64,000 nt of DNA. Source: Carallia brachiata. Taxonomy: Eukaryota > Streptophyta > Magnoliopsida > Malpighiales > Rhizophoraceae. Shown piece after piece: positions 11,840 through 23,263 of this stretch (position 1 is the stretch's first letter; each line of letters begins with the position of its first letter). The DNA is taken from positions 4,160,367 to 4,224,366 of the forward strand of contig JADCRB010000030.1 of the NCBI GenBank assembly GCA_021464245.1, given 5' to 3'. The position numbers were made by a program, and so were the translations under genes. The notes beneath the pieces were generated by a model. It was not told the DNA's origin and searched no databases. It saw only the letters and a program-made list of their open reading frames with translations.

Positions 11840-12116
11840 TAATCTTTTTTTTAAAATATTTTTTAAATAATAACAAAATATAAATTTTTAATAATTTTTT
11901 TTAAAAAATAAATTATGCCACGTCAACAACATTTTAATGATGTATCAGTTTAGTAATTGTGATTTGATGATGTGACGAGTACACCTCAACAAAGTTAACA
12001 ATAATTAACAGAAAGGATATGATTACTCTAATTTGTAAATATTAAGAACCAATTTTACTATAAATAAACGTTGTATCATAATCAGACAAGAGTCCAAACG
12101 TTAAACACCAATTTAA
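11840..12116 (-). repeat. Right TIR of element A
   Basis: Inverted partner of 9323-9600, including CCACGTCAACAACATTTTAA on the plus strand, which matches the complement of the left copy with scattered changes. Confidence 0.65.
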
Positions 12117-12844
12117 GGGTCCGTTTAGAGACGCTGTCAATTTTTTGTTTCTGTTTTTCATTTTCTGTTTTTTGTTTTTGCTGTTTGTTGAATTTTTGTA
12201 TTTATTACTGTCAATTTTTATTTTTTTATAAGAATAAAAAAATAGATAGAAAAAGGATAGTGAAAGAAATGATAAAAAAAGTATAAATATGAAGAGAAAA
12301 ATGGGAGCGAGAGAAAGAGAGAGAGAAAGAAAGAGGGTAGAGAGAGAATGAGTAGAGAGAATGGTAGAGAGAGAAAAATGAGAGAGAATGAGTAGAGAGA
12401 ATGACAGAAAGAGAAAGGGTAGAGAAAGAATGAGTAAATAAAATAATATAGAGAGAAAAACGAGAGAGAGAGGGTAGAGAAAGAATGAGTAGAGAAAATG
12501 ACAGAGAGAGAAACGAGAGAGAGAGTATAGAAAGAACGAGTACAGAGAATGATAAAGAGAGAAAAATGAGAGAGAGAGCGTAGAGAGAAATGAGAGAGAG
12601 AATGGTAAAGAAAGAGAAAAAAGAGAGAGAGTCTAGATAGAGAGAGAATGAGTAGAGTGAGAAAAAAAAGAAAGAGAGAGTAGAGAGATAATAGTAGAGT
12701 AAGAAAAAGGAGAGAGAATATAGGTAGACAGAGAATGGTAGAGAAAAAAAAGAGAGAGAGAAAGAGCAGAGAGAGAACAAGTAGAGAGAATGATAGAGTA
12801 AAAAAATAAAAAACTTAAACCACTCCAAACGACTCCTAAAATTT
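12117..12844. repeat. Purine-rich GAGA repeat, candidate hAT-like MITE
   Basis: Starts GGGTCCGTTTAGAGACGCTG and ends CACTCCAAACGACTCCTAAA. The reverse complement of the end (TAGGAGTCGTTTGGAGTGG) resembles the start, so short imperfect TIRs are likely. The interior is about 500 bp of AGAGA/AATGAGTAGA-type tandem repeat. No clear target duplication seen. The long serine/leucine-rich frame on its minus strand is low complexity, not a gene. Confidence 0.5.
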
Positions 12845-15800
12845 GATTTATAATCTCTATAAGTCAACTATTTGCAACTATTAAAACAAATGGTCAATTA
12901 TTTACGAAGGATTGACGAATTCTAAAAGTTATCTCATTGTGACTTGGGCTCATTAATGTCGGATTCTCTTGTTGGCTATTACTGAAATCAGTAATGCAAT
13001 GCAATGGTGGAAGCAACGAAGAAATACCAATAATAGTAACGTAGGGGAACTACAGCCATCGCGCTATCAACAATTTGGCTCCTAGTTTGCTTTCAATTCT
13101 GGCGCAGTCGGATGGAAAACTAGTATGCTTGCAATTGCTGGAGGTTTTTGATCTTTTGTGAATTAACTAAAGTAAATTAAAAAAAAAAAAGGGTAAAAGT
13201 GAAACTCGAAATTCAAAGTAAAAAAAAGATTTTCTTTTTGTTTTTTGTTCAAAGAAAACATTTATTAATTTATTATTTTTCAGTAGAGAAAAAAATTATT
13301 TATTTTTTAGTCAAGAGAAAAAATTTATTTTTTTGGATCTTATAAGAGCTGAAGTGTAGCTAATTATGAGAAGGAGGATGAGGCACCAAGTCTGAAGTTC
13401 GAACTCCAATTTTAGTGATTGAAGGAAGTATCCTTAAACCATCGCAACTATTGCTGCAATTCTGGAGAAAAAATTTATTTTACTAAACAATATATTACAA
13501 AGCATGCTTATTAAAGCCCAAGCCCAACTGGGGAAGGTCATATCACCCGGCCCAAGTGCGATAAAACAAAATCGAATCACATCATCATTTAAAAGGGATA
13601 CGAGGCTTAGGACCAAAAAACAAAATGGAGGATACGAGGCTTGCTTCAGGAGTGGTCTACAGTGGCTAGCTTGTAAATATTATTATTACTATCATGGATG
13701 ACAATGTAACTTAACAAAGCGAAACAACGTTAAAAAACGTAACAGAAAGCAAGTAAGCTGAAGCCAAGTGATCTTTCCAATCAAAGTTATATAGAGAAGA
13801 ATCTTGATGTCAAGCGGCAGAGCGTCTCAAATTTGAGTAGGCACATCCGCAAATATGATAAAATGTTAATATTAAATATGAAGTCTGTACAAAAATTATT
13901 TTCACACAAAATGTATTGTAAGTGACATTTTTAAGAGTTGTTCAATAATTAATCATTCGGTATTAAGCAGGTAAAACAATCAGATTCTCATTTATGCTTA
14001 GTTGTTTTCTGCAGAACGAGCTTGAAATTAGTCTCAGTTGTGGTGCGACGGAATCCCTTTCCCCATGTGATTTTCCAGGCTATGTAAATAACTCTTAATT
14101 CTGCAATAAGGGTCATAGTGTTGAAGCATCAGAGGTTGTAAGACTGTCTTTGAATATAGAATTGTTTCAAGTCGTGTAATAATACCACTCTTCTTAAGGC
14201 AAAATTCGTCCTCAATAGGAGGGGGCGCAACTTTTAGATTTTCTGCCATTTTTCTAGAATATGCTTTCAGAAATCATATAAATGCTTGTTTGTTGACAAT
14301 TATCAAATATGATAGGTTAGCCCAATGGTTGTCTTTAATTTTAAAGACTTCCAAGTTTCAAAACTCATAAAATGTAATTTTGATATATATTTTTTTATTT
14401 TACATTTTGAAAATATTCCAACACATAGATATACCACCAAAACCCAAAAAAAAACCACAAATCAATTGGCCAAACTCATTTCTTGCTAATCTACCAAAGC
14501 CAACAAGGCCGATAGCACCTTTCGTGCATCTGAGGACATTAATCTTCATTCTTCAACACCGAAGAACTAGAGGCCTGCACAGCTAATTAGATCAACACTT
14601 CTGATTTTCACCGCCCCATATCATTCCCTTTCTACCAAGAATCAATAGACCAATAGTCGTAAATCTCAGTTGCTCTTCTTTGGATCTCAGCTACAACCTC
14701 CAGTGGCGACGAGGCACTGAAAAGAAAAAATGAATGAAACTATAGGAGAAATGAAAAAAAAAGTGATCTATAGTATGAAAACTTATTTCTCGATCTTTTA
14801 CTAATTGATATTATTACTGATGTGATAATGAGTTGGTAATTTTAATTTTATTTTTTAAAATTAAATATTGTATAAATTTAATGTTATCCTAAATTTTAAG
14901 CGTTTAACTGTTATTCGTGAAATTTATCATTATTCAAAAAAAGAAACAAAGAAAAGTACTTGCTTTTCATATTTTCATTAAACTAAAAAGAAAGCAAACA
15001 TAATAATCAATATTCACTTGCCAAATCATTCTAAAACATATAGGACACTAATACTAAAATCAATAAAGTTAAATTAACGCAGAATTATGCTATGGCGGGT
15101 GATTATAACTCTTTTACCTTGTTCAAAAAATTTTGGGACTCTGTCCGATCTGGAGTTTTCCAATTTAGACGCTGTAATCTTCGGAATTGCTAATACTTTT
15201 TTGAGCAATTCGGAATTGCTAATACTTGCTGTCGTAACACATTTAACTTTGGCATTTTATATTGTGCAAGGGTCTTGGAACCGTCTGTGGTGACAACGCT
15301 ACGAAATATCTTTTCTTAAATTGTCTCCTTTATTTCCAGCGGTTTGTTCCTTTACACCATGGGCATGGAGAAAAATTATTTACTACTAAATGCCACATAA
15401 CAATCTCCGTATATCCGTGCCGCAACTGCCATATAACTATTAAAATACCATGCGAGAACATTGAATCAAACCTACATACTACCTTTATAAGCATGAAATT
15501 TTGAACCATCAATCGTGTGGTCTAAGTAGTGGAGGTCGTCCATTGTCAAGTTATAGTCGACGAGACTAAACTTATATTTAAAGAGTTTGCTTTTCGATAG
15601 GCGCAACGATCCCATTTTTCTTGAAAAATAAAAAGAATTAGATTTGAAGTCATCATTAGGAACCCACAAAACCCTTGACCTTGCCCAACTAGAGAACCTG
15701 ATATATATACCAAATTATAGTCTATTATCGATCGGCATGTACCAAATGGACTCTTAAAAACAAAGTCTTACCTTGTAATAAGCAAAACTATACCTTGTTT

Positions 15801-17636
15801 AAACAACCAAAGGTTCACAAGGCAGCATGTCGTATTTATTTTGTGAAGAGAAATGGGAATCAGCTGGTCAAAAACCATATTATTTAGAGTAAGGTGAAGC
15901 CGGCTAATTTCTAAAGAACATCGCCGGCGTTCCTGGAGACAGCAAATGAAATTTTTGTTGGAAATTTCCTCACGTCCTTATTGATTTGTAACAAAGTTTT
16001 CATGTCCTTATTGATAGACCAAAATTCCCTTTTTAAAATTTTTGCAATTTGGACACCTAAAAACAAAGTACATTGCGCGTTATAAATATGGAATGGAGGA
16101 CAAAGCAGAAGGCCACACAAGCTTTTCAGATGGCACTCCTAATCATAAAACAAAGGCACAAGCTAATCCGAGATATTGGCCCGGTTCAATCTTATTGTTC
16201 TCTTGATGATTGCATCAACTCTACAATTTGATTGAGCCGCGCCAATATCGCGTGCCGGTTTTTCTTTAATTTTGTTTGCCATTAATTTTCACTTTTGCAT
16301 CCAACCTTTTTGTTATTCTTTTCTCCAAAGAAAAAAAAAAAAAAAAACCCAGAATATGACCCTTGAGATCTCCAGCATCTGTTCGCTGCCAATACTATAT
16401 GAAGCTGGTATGTGCAACCCATCTGAATTATGGGATAATTAAATATTATTTTTTCTTGTTTTCTTCGGATAGAGAAATCCCTTTACATGCTCTACCCCGT
16501 TTTCGGTTCATAGTTCCCTTTGTGTGTGTGTCTGTGTGTATGTGCATACGTTGATTAAATGTTCTTTGTTTGTTCATTATTTTTGCAGCCGATTGGTTTA
16601 CAGTTCAGAATCAAAATCAGTCTTGGGATATATAAATTATAATTATGGGTGCTGAAAATTCATATTTTGAGGATAAAATGGATTAACAGGGCAACTTATC
16701 TGGTTAATTACTAATGCTTGTAATAGGGTACCTTGTACATTAGATAATTTGAATTTGTATGATGGTTTAATTGAAGATGCATTGGTAGTTTCATTTTCTT
16801 TGGTCAACTAAATTCAAATGAGACCTGATTCGATATCTTTAGGACAACTTCAGTAACATTAAGTCGAAAATCATATACAAAGCCAGTAATACCAAGAGGA
16901 GTGAGGGAAAACCGCAGTGTTTATTTATCTCTCTTTCCCTTTCTTCAGCTTTCTTGAACTTAATTATTGCTAATTTTCTTGTGATCTTGATTTGTTTTTT
17001 GAGTTATAAAGTGTGTGTATATATATATGTAGAAAAAAAACAAGTGTTAAAGTAGACACGAATATGGTGACTTGGTTGCGAATTTAGAAAACGAAAAATA
17101 GACTGAATTTAAAAGGAAACGTTGAGTGCCGCGTAGGATCTATGTGAATAAGTTCTAAATCAGCATACATGGTATAGAATCTCTTCGAATTTGAAAATTG
17201 TTCAATGAAAAAAAGTTAAGAATAATACTTGATGGCTTCACATAGATAATAATAAGTAGTTATGCATTTTTGTCTAACGATTTCTAACAGTTTTTTTTGT
17301 TATTTTATTTTTTCATGAATTTAATTATCTATCAGTTCATACCACTTTATAGTTATTTTGAAGTTATTTAAGTGAAGTTACTAAATTTTTTCTAAAAAGT
17401 AAATGACTCACTTTTATTAGGATACATGTATGTATACAATAAAATGAATCATTAGATAATATATTTATAAGAAAAAACAACAATTGAAATGTTAGATATC
17501 TTGGATAGAATCTGTACTTACTTATTCTCCTACTTTAAGAATGAGCTAGTGCTCTCAAAATAATAAAAGAAATAGGCCAAAGATTTAAAACAAAGAGTGA
17601 GTGTAGAAATAGGCCTAATATGTATAAGTTATAATA
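12845..17636. other. Gene-poor intergenic DNA
   Basis: AT-rich with many homopolymer runs. The stretch around 14150-14240 shares TTTCAAGTCGTGTAATAATA-like sequence with 39050-39130, so it contains a dispersed repeat. No gene, RNA or complete element recognised. Confidence 0.5.
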
Positions 17637-18163
17637 ATAAGATTTGGGGATATGTATAAAAAAAATCTTAAACTTTTAGATTTTTTTTTATTTAAGTTCT
17701 AAATCTTTTTGAAATTTTATTTCAGTTCTAAACCTTTTGATTTTACTCCAAATCAGTCCTTCCGTTAGTCAAACCGTTAAAAAATTACTGTTTACTAACG
17801 GAAATTTTTTTAAAAAGGTAAAATACACTATTTCAATTCACCAGTTAACAGAAATATTTTGTATAATCTTAAAAAAAATAAAATAAGAAATAAAAAAATC
17901 TAAAATCTCAACTTATATGTTACTATTTGAGAGTAAAATATAAGTATTTAATAACAAAAAAATATTTAAATAGTGTATTTTACCTTTTTAAAAAAAATTC
18001 TGTTAGTGAACAGTAATTTTTAACGGTTTGACTAACGGAAGGACTGATTTGGAGTAAAATCAAAAGGTTTAGGACTGAAATGAAATCTCAAAAAGGTTTA
18101 GGACTTAAATAAAAAAAAATCTAAAAGTTTAGGACTTTTTTAATGCATATCCCATAAGATTTG
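17637..18163. mobile_element. Fold-back MITE (Mutator-type) with 10-bp target duplication
   Basis: The element proper is 17647-18153 (507 bp). It starts GGGATATG and ends CATATCCC. Its arms, 17647-17833 and 17968-18153, are near-identical inverted copies of about 186 bp, leaving a loop of roughly 135 bp. It is flanked on both sides by ATAAGATTTG (17637-17646 and 18154-18163), a perfect 10-bp duplication. Long TIRs and a 9-10-bp duplication point to a non-autonomous Mutator relative. The transcript would form a long hairpin. Confidence 0.88.
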
Positions 18164-20512
18164 TGATGATATCATTAAGATTGGGTTCTAATCTTCAAAA
18201 GAGGATGTGATATTTATAAAAAATAGGAAAAATTATTTTTATTGTATAATTTACAGTTCAATGACTTTTTAAAAAAAAAGAAAAAAGTCTCAAATGTGCT
18301 CCACAAATTTATTTAGTATTCTCTATCTAATTCATAAATCCTTGTGGGCTAAGGGATGAGGAGCAACCATTATTTATTTCATAAATAAATCTCGTACGCT
18401 AATTAAGACTTCAATTTATATGTTCACAAGTGTGAATATTTTACAACCAAAGACTCTTAGTTAACATAAATCATGAATAGCAAACAAGAGAAACAACGAC
18501 AAAACGGCCTGCGTTGAAATTGCATGCTATTATTATTGGTCATGCATGTCATAATGTCATTCTCATAAACGTGATATGAACATTAAATATAAATCATGGC
18601 GAGCTCTATGCGGATGAGATAATGGATCACTAAGCATGACAACTCTATCTTGTTCAGACATTGAATCACTTATCATATGGTTTCATTAGGTTTGTTATTT
18701 CGACAAAGTTTTATTATAATCATTCATATGTGTTATAGGCTATGGAATATTAGAGGAAACTAAAAGATCGTTTATTTTTGTCTTCATTAAAAAAATGAAA
18801 AAAATACTTTTATTTTAATAATTAAATATCTGAGGTCCCAATAAACACGATAAAATCATTTGGTCTGGTGTCTTTGATCACGTCCTTAATTGTTTCTCGT
18901 CTTATTGTTATATCCATTGCCTTGGATTTTATAATTCTCTCGAACATTGTGGCAAAAGATTTCAGAGGTTTAGCACTATTCTAGTCGTTGAAATCAATAA
19001 TACTTTAGTTTAATTAAATTTTATTAAAAAATTGTAATTAAATTGTATAAAAAAAATTGTAACCACGACATCTTCCGGACGTCTTCAAATTAGCAGGAAG
19101 GTGTTGAGGAAGAAAAAGACTAAGATTTTATGCATTTTTAGTCTCCGGAGTTATGCGAAATCATTTTGTTAATGTAAAAAAATGACAATTTATTATCTTT
19201 CAAATTTCAGTCAAATGCATTTATGACTAAATTAAATAAGGATTTTGAATGAAGTAAAGACCCGACCATATTTGTGTCAAATATTTTTTTTAAAATTTCC
19301 TTTTTTAAAAAAAAATTTGCATAATCATATGATTATTCAAGGTTTCTAAATTATTTGTTCTTATTTTCAAATTTATGTTTATTTAATTCAATAAAAATTT
19401 GGATTTTATTTATATGTTTAAATTTATCTTCCTCCTAGATTAATTGTGATATTATTTCGTTATTATAATTTTAATTTGCACTATCAAAATATATTTTAAT
19501 TATGTTTAATTAGTTTTTGCATAATATAACAGTACTAATTATTAAAAAAATTAAATAAAAATCAATTTCTTAGTGTGATGGTCAAATCATGGATTAGGCT
19601 AGCAACACGATAATTAAGCCCCTTGCCCGGGTCCTAAATTGGTCCGAGATTAAAAACTATGCCCTACAGTTCATATAAACCAAATTAGTTTTGTCACATC
19701 TTCTAAATTTTTCATTCTATTCCAAAAAAAATTCGAATTTAAGCCGTACAAATTAAAAACTCCCATCAATAAACATTATGTGCACATATGCTTTGGAATC
19801 CAATCTACTATTTTATATTTTTAATGCTCATAAGAATTTGAGCAACATTTGGATATTTTCATTTTCCTAATATAATAATTGAACACCAAAATTTTCTATT
19901 TTTAATGCTCATAAGAATTTGAGCAACATTTGGATATTTTCATTTTCCTAATATAATAATTGAACACCAAGTTTTTGTTTTGTTTTTTTTTTTTAAAAAA
20001 AAATTTTAGGCCTCAGCCAATAGCCAGAAGGCAATCTATTTTTCTCAGGCTTTTCTTAATATTTATGGGAAAAAATTAGGGAAAATAAAAAGGAAAGATA
20101 ATATTTATAAAAAAGGTGGGACATGTATGACTGTAGTTGCATTCCCAGTTCACAGCCACCTGCTTCTTCACCTCATCCAAAGTAAAGCTCAGTTCCTCTC
20201 TTTCCCCAAGTTCTTGTTCCCTTTTGTTTGTTAATGTTTTTTTGTAATAATTGATAGCAAAAGGCAGCGCCTTTTATATACAAGTCTCTGTCTTTTTGCT
20301 TTCTTGGTGTGTATGCAAAAATTGTAATCTAAGCCTCAAGTTGAGTGAGAATAATTGCTGACACCCTCTGATTCCATGAAATTTGGTTTCCATATCTTAC
20401 ATATTATGTATCTTCTTCTTCCTTTGCTTCATGTTTTGCTTTTTGCTTTGTTTTGGTTGATATCTTATATATGCTCAGGGTTGTTCCTTACTCCTCAGAA
20501 GAGGGCAAGAAA
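18164..20512. other. Intergenic DNA and likely promoter/5' UTR of the DUF3007 gene
   Basis: AT-rich and without recognisable genes to about 20100. From there to 20512 it becomes C/T-rich, as expected for a plant 5' UTR. An 81-bp tandem duplication lies at 19816-19970. Confidence 0.5.
19816..19970. repeat. 81-bp tandem duplication
   Basis: The segment starting TATTTTTAATGCTCATAAG occurs at 19816 and again at 19897, essentially identical to GAACACCAA. The near-identity indicates a recent duplication. Confidence 0.9.
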
Positions 20513-23263
20513 ATGGCTTCTCTTTCTCATGGAAGTCCAAATTGTAAGTTTCTGTGGAAAAATGGAGCGGTTTCCTTAATGGGTATTTCAGCTCTTCCCT
20601 CCTTTCCATTGATGAATAGACCTTTTCTTGGTTGCATGAGAGGTCAGTGGCTTTTTCCCTTCTTCTATTTGGTTATTCTTTTAGTTGGTGGAATTCTTTC
20701 CGTGTGCTAATTATTTCCCAATTGTTTTGGTTATGTTGGGCACAATGAATTGTACTCCATTTAGTTATTGATGTTGTTTTAGTTTGGAATAATCTTTAGG
20801 CCGATTGATTGTCTGTGAAGTTCTTAATCCTTACCTAATGGAAGATTGATGGGCCTTATGTAGCATTCCTAAAAATCCTGTGCACTATCTGTTTTCTATC
20901 CCTCAACAATTGATTTTGATTTCATGGATGTTGTAGTTCCACCGGTTCTTGGGAGTTATTTTGTTGAGTACAAGTACAGTTAGAACGGATTTCGGCATAT
21001 AGTTTGGTACTTGGTTAAATCATTAGTACTAATGTAGTTATTTGAAGAAATCTTGTGGCCTTATCAGCCCCCAGTTATAATACAATTAAGTTTTCCTTGT
21101 TTGTTTGTTTGTTTTTTTTCCCCCCCCCACTGTTGCTACTTGACATATTCTTTACTCAATTTAAATTTTCCTTCTATTTGCTAAAAAAGGCAATAACACC
21201 TTATTCCAAGATTCACAGTTTGCATTATTCTGTTGGTAGACAGACAGTATTGACGCACACCTATCAGTAAAATTGCTTGAACATTGAGATCTATGTCTAC
21301 CCCTACTGGAGCTCTGATTAAAAACCTTGTTGGATTATTTTTGTTTAAGGTTGTTTTTTCTGAAGTTATTATCAATTCATTTACGATGACACTAAGCTGA
21401 AAAATTATTTTAACTCCATTTCTGACTTTTATGTTGCATATTTCTTTTCATTTTCATGATAAGTTTAGGCAGGCAGCTTGGAGAACATCTTATATGTTAC
21501 TTGATCAGCAATTCCTAATGCTATTTCCTTTAGCATTTTAGCCTTTTCTTCCTTTATTTCTCTTTATTGACATACTCAACTGCAGCGGTTGTGCACTTGT
21601 TTATTTCTGGAGCCCAAATGACCAATATTGCAGTCTTTGTTCCAACAGCTGGCTTAATATTTGCGTGATCCAATCCTCTCCTTTTCCCTTAAAACTCAGC
21701 TCTTTATAAGTTCCTCCCCTGCTACTTATTCCTGGTGCAAGGATTTATGATGTCTTATCAGTGTTGTCCAATCCAATCCATTAATCAAATTGTCATTATG
21801 TGTGTAAGCTAATTGTCAATTAATTTCAGGAAGAATAATTATACGAAGTTCTTTTAGAAGCAATACGATGTCTCCCTTGAGAAGAGGATTTAGCAACAGT
21901 ATGTCAAAGAAAGTGATCTCTATTATCCCCAGAAGTAGCAATTCGTCAAACTCCGGTGGGGATGATGATACCTCTGATCAAGGCAAGGCATGTGTATCTA
22001 GCGAGTTTTGAATGAACTGAGCATTATATATTTCTCACCCATTGATGTTCTATAATCATTGTCAGGGAAGTGTCTATGGTGATTTTAAGTGCTTTTACGA
22101 TTTTGTTTGTTTTCCTGACTTGGAAAAGAAGGAAGTACTTTTATCAGTCGGTTTTTTCTTCTTGTATGGCTCTTAATGCGCACCTTAAATTAATATTAAC
22201 GTCGGCACCTACTAATTTTCTCTTTCAAAAACTCATAATCGGTATTCCAATTTCACCGACCAACTTGGACACCGCTCACATAATTTGCTTGTTCCCATGG
22301 CAGACACCTTTTGGGTATACCAGGAAGGATGTTCTATTGATTGGACTTGGGGTTACTGTTCTTGGCATTGGCTTGAAAATTGGACTGGAGGTATATTGGC
22401 TTTTATTTCTTGTATCATTGCAACATTCCGTTCCCCTTTGTTCTTCTTTTTTAATGTACCTATATGAACTTTACGGGTGGAGTAAGCAATTGACATGCAG
22501 TTGAAATTACACCTCAAAAAGTTGTAAGAATGCCCTATTCCGCAATATCACCTGGCAGATTTGCCCGACTGTTTTCTTGTGATTGTTTGACGGCATGCTT
22601 TAGATGGTTTGTCATATTCCTCTTATGGTATATTGTTCACACTGCAGTTTGCTGGAGTTGATCCTTTACAAGCAGGAAATGTTGTTCAGCTGGTATTGGT
22701 CTTGGGCCTAACAGTTGGATGGATTTCAACATATATCTTTAGGGTGTCAAACAAGGAAATGACATATGCTCAGCAACTGCGTGACTATGAAAAAAAAGTC
22801 ATGGAGGTATGACATATTAGGATTTGTCTTCATGTATATTGAAATCATTTCTTCTTATTTGCCAAAACTTTACTCGTATGACATGACATTTGCCATTTAC
22901 TGAAACAGAGGTTTGCTTTTATGGTGCACTTCTTTCAACTTCTATTAGAATAGCAGCAAAATTGATATTATTGCCACTTTAGGGGAAAGACGTCTTGATA
23001 AAAATATGCAATTTCGCAGTTTATGAGTAACAACTTTCCGCCTTTGCACGTTGCATCTTCCTGCTTAAAAAATTATTTTCATTTGCTTTGCGCTTGAATA
23101 TCCAGTATCTTCTGGAACTACGTTTTTGTTACTCTGCCCTAATATGGCATTTGATCTCACTATTATTTTCCAGAAGCGGCTAGAGGGTTTAACAGAGGCA
23201 GAACTAGAAGCATTACTCGAACAAGTTGAAGAAGAGAAGAGACGACTAGCTGCTGGTGATTAA
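20513..23263 (+). CDS. Plastid DUF3007 membrane protein
   Basis: Five exons: 20513-20642, 21830-21987, 22304-22390, 22648-22806 and 23174-23263. They total 624 nt (207 aa). The second intron starts with GC (AAG|GCATGT) rather than GT. Using it joins DDTSDQGK to TPFGYTRKD in frame; a GT at the next candidate site breaks the frame. The first 90 or so residues are rich in S, R and N and poor in acids, as in a chloroplast transit peptide. Two membrane segments follow, VLLIGLGVTVLGIGLKIGL and NVVQLVLVLGLTVGWISTYI. The tail is MTYAQQLRDYEKKVMEKRLE followed by an acidic coil. The TM pair plus QQLRDYE is typical of DUF3007, a cyanobacterial and plastid family of unclear function. The start MASLSHG is chosen as the typical transit-peptide start. 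Confidence 0.85.
20643..21829 (+). other. First intron of the DUF3007 gene
   Basis: GT-AG intron of 1187 bp, T-rich, with no embedded gene or paired repeat recognised. Confidence 0.7.

Larger units (their letters stand above)
9323..12116. mobile_element. Mutator-like element A (Pack-MULE type) with long TIRs and captured gene pieces
   Basis: The left end (9323 to about 9600) and the reverse complement of the right end (about 11840 to 12116) align over some 270 bp. Shared stretches include TTAAATTrGTGTTTAwCGTTT, GTTAACTnnGTT and TCATTAAAAT. Identity is clearly above chance, but lower than in elements B and C, so this is an older element. No transposase is visible. Inside are a piece like an ERECTA-family LRR exon, a piece of a wound-induced DUF3774 gene on the other strand, an unidentified piece at 9789-9943, and a nested AACCGG repeat. 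A clean target duplication was not found. The right end abuts another repeat. Confidence 0.7.

Noticed and set aside
11596..11876. Minus-strand frames with Cys-Val repeats
   Set aside because: Produced by the (CA)n microsatellite.
9315..12844. TTAAAATTT / CTAAAATTT as target duplication for a larger element A that includes the GAGA repeat
   Set aside because: The 9-mers match 8/9, but in AT-rich DNA this is weak, and the TIR alignment ends clearly at 12116.
12226..12867. 213-residue minus-strand open frame rich in Ser, Leu and Phe
   Set aside because: It is the translation of an AGAGA-type purine repeat; composition is fully explained by low complexity.
22070..22504. 144-residue forward frame inside the DUF3007 gene
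   Set aside because: It reads through intron 2 and across exon 3 in the wrong frame; spliced exons explain the region.
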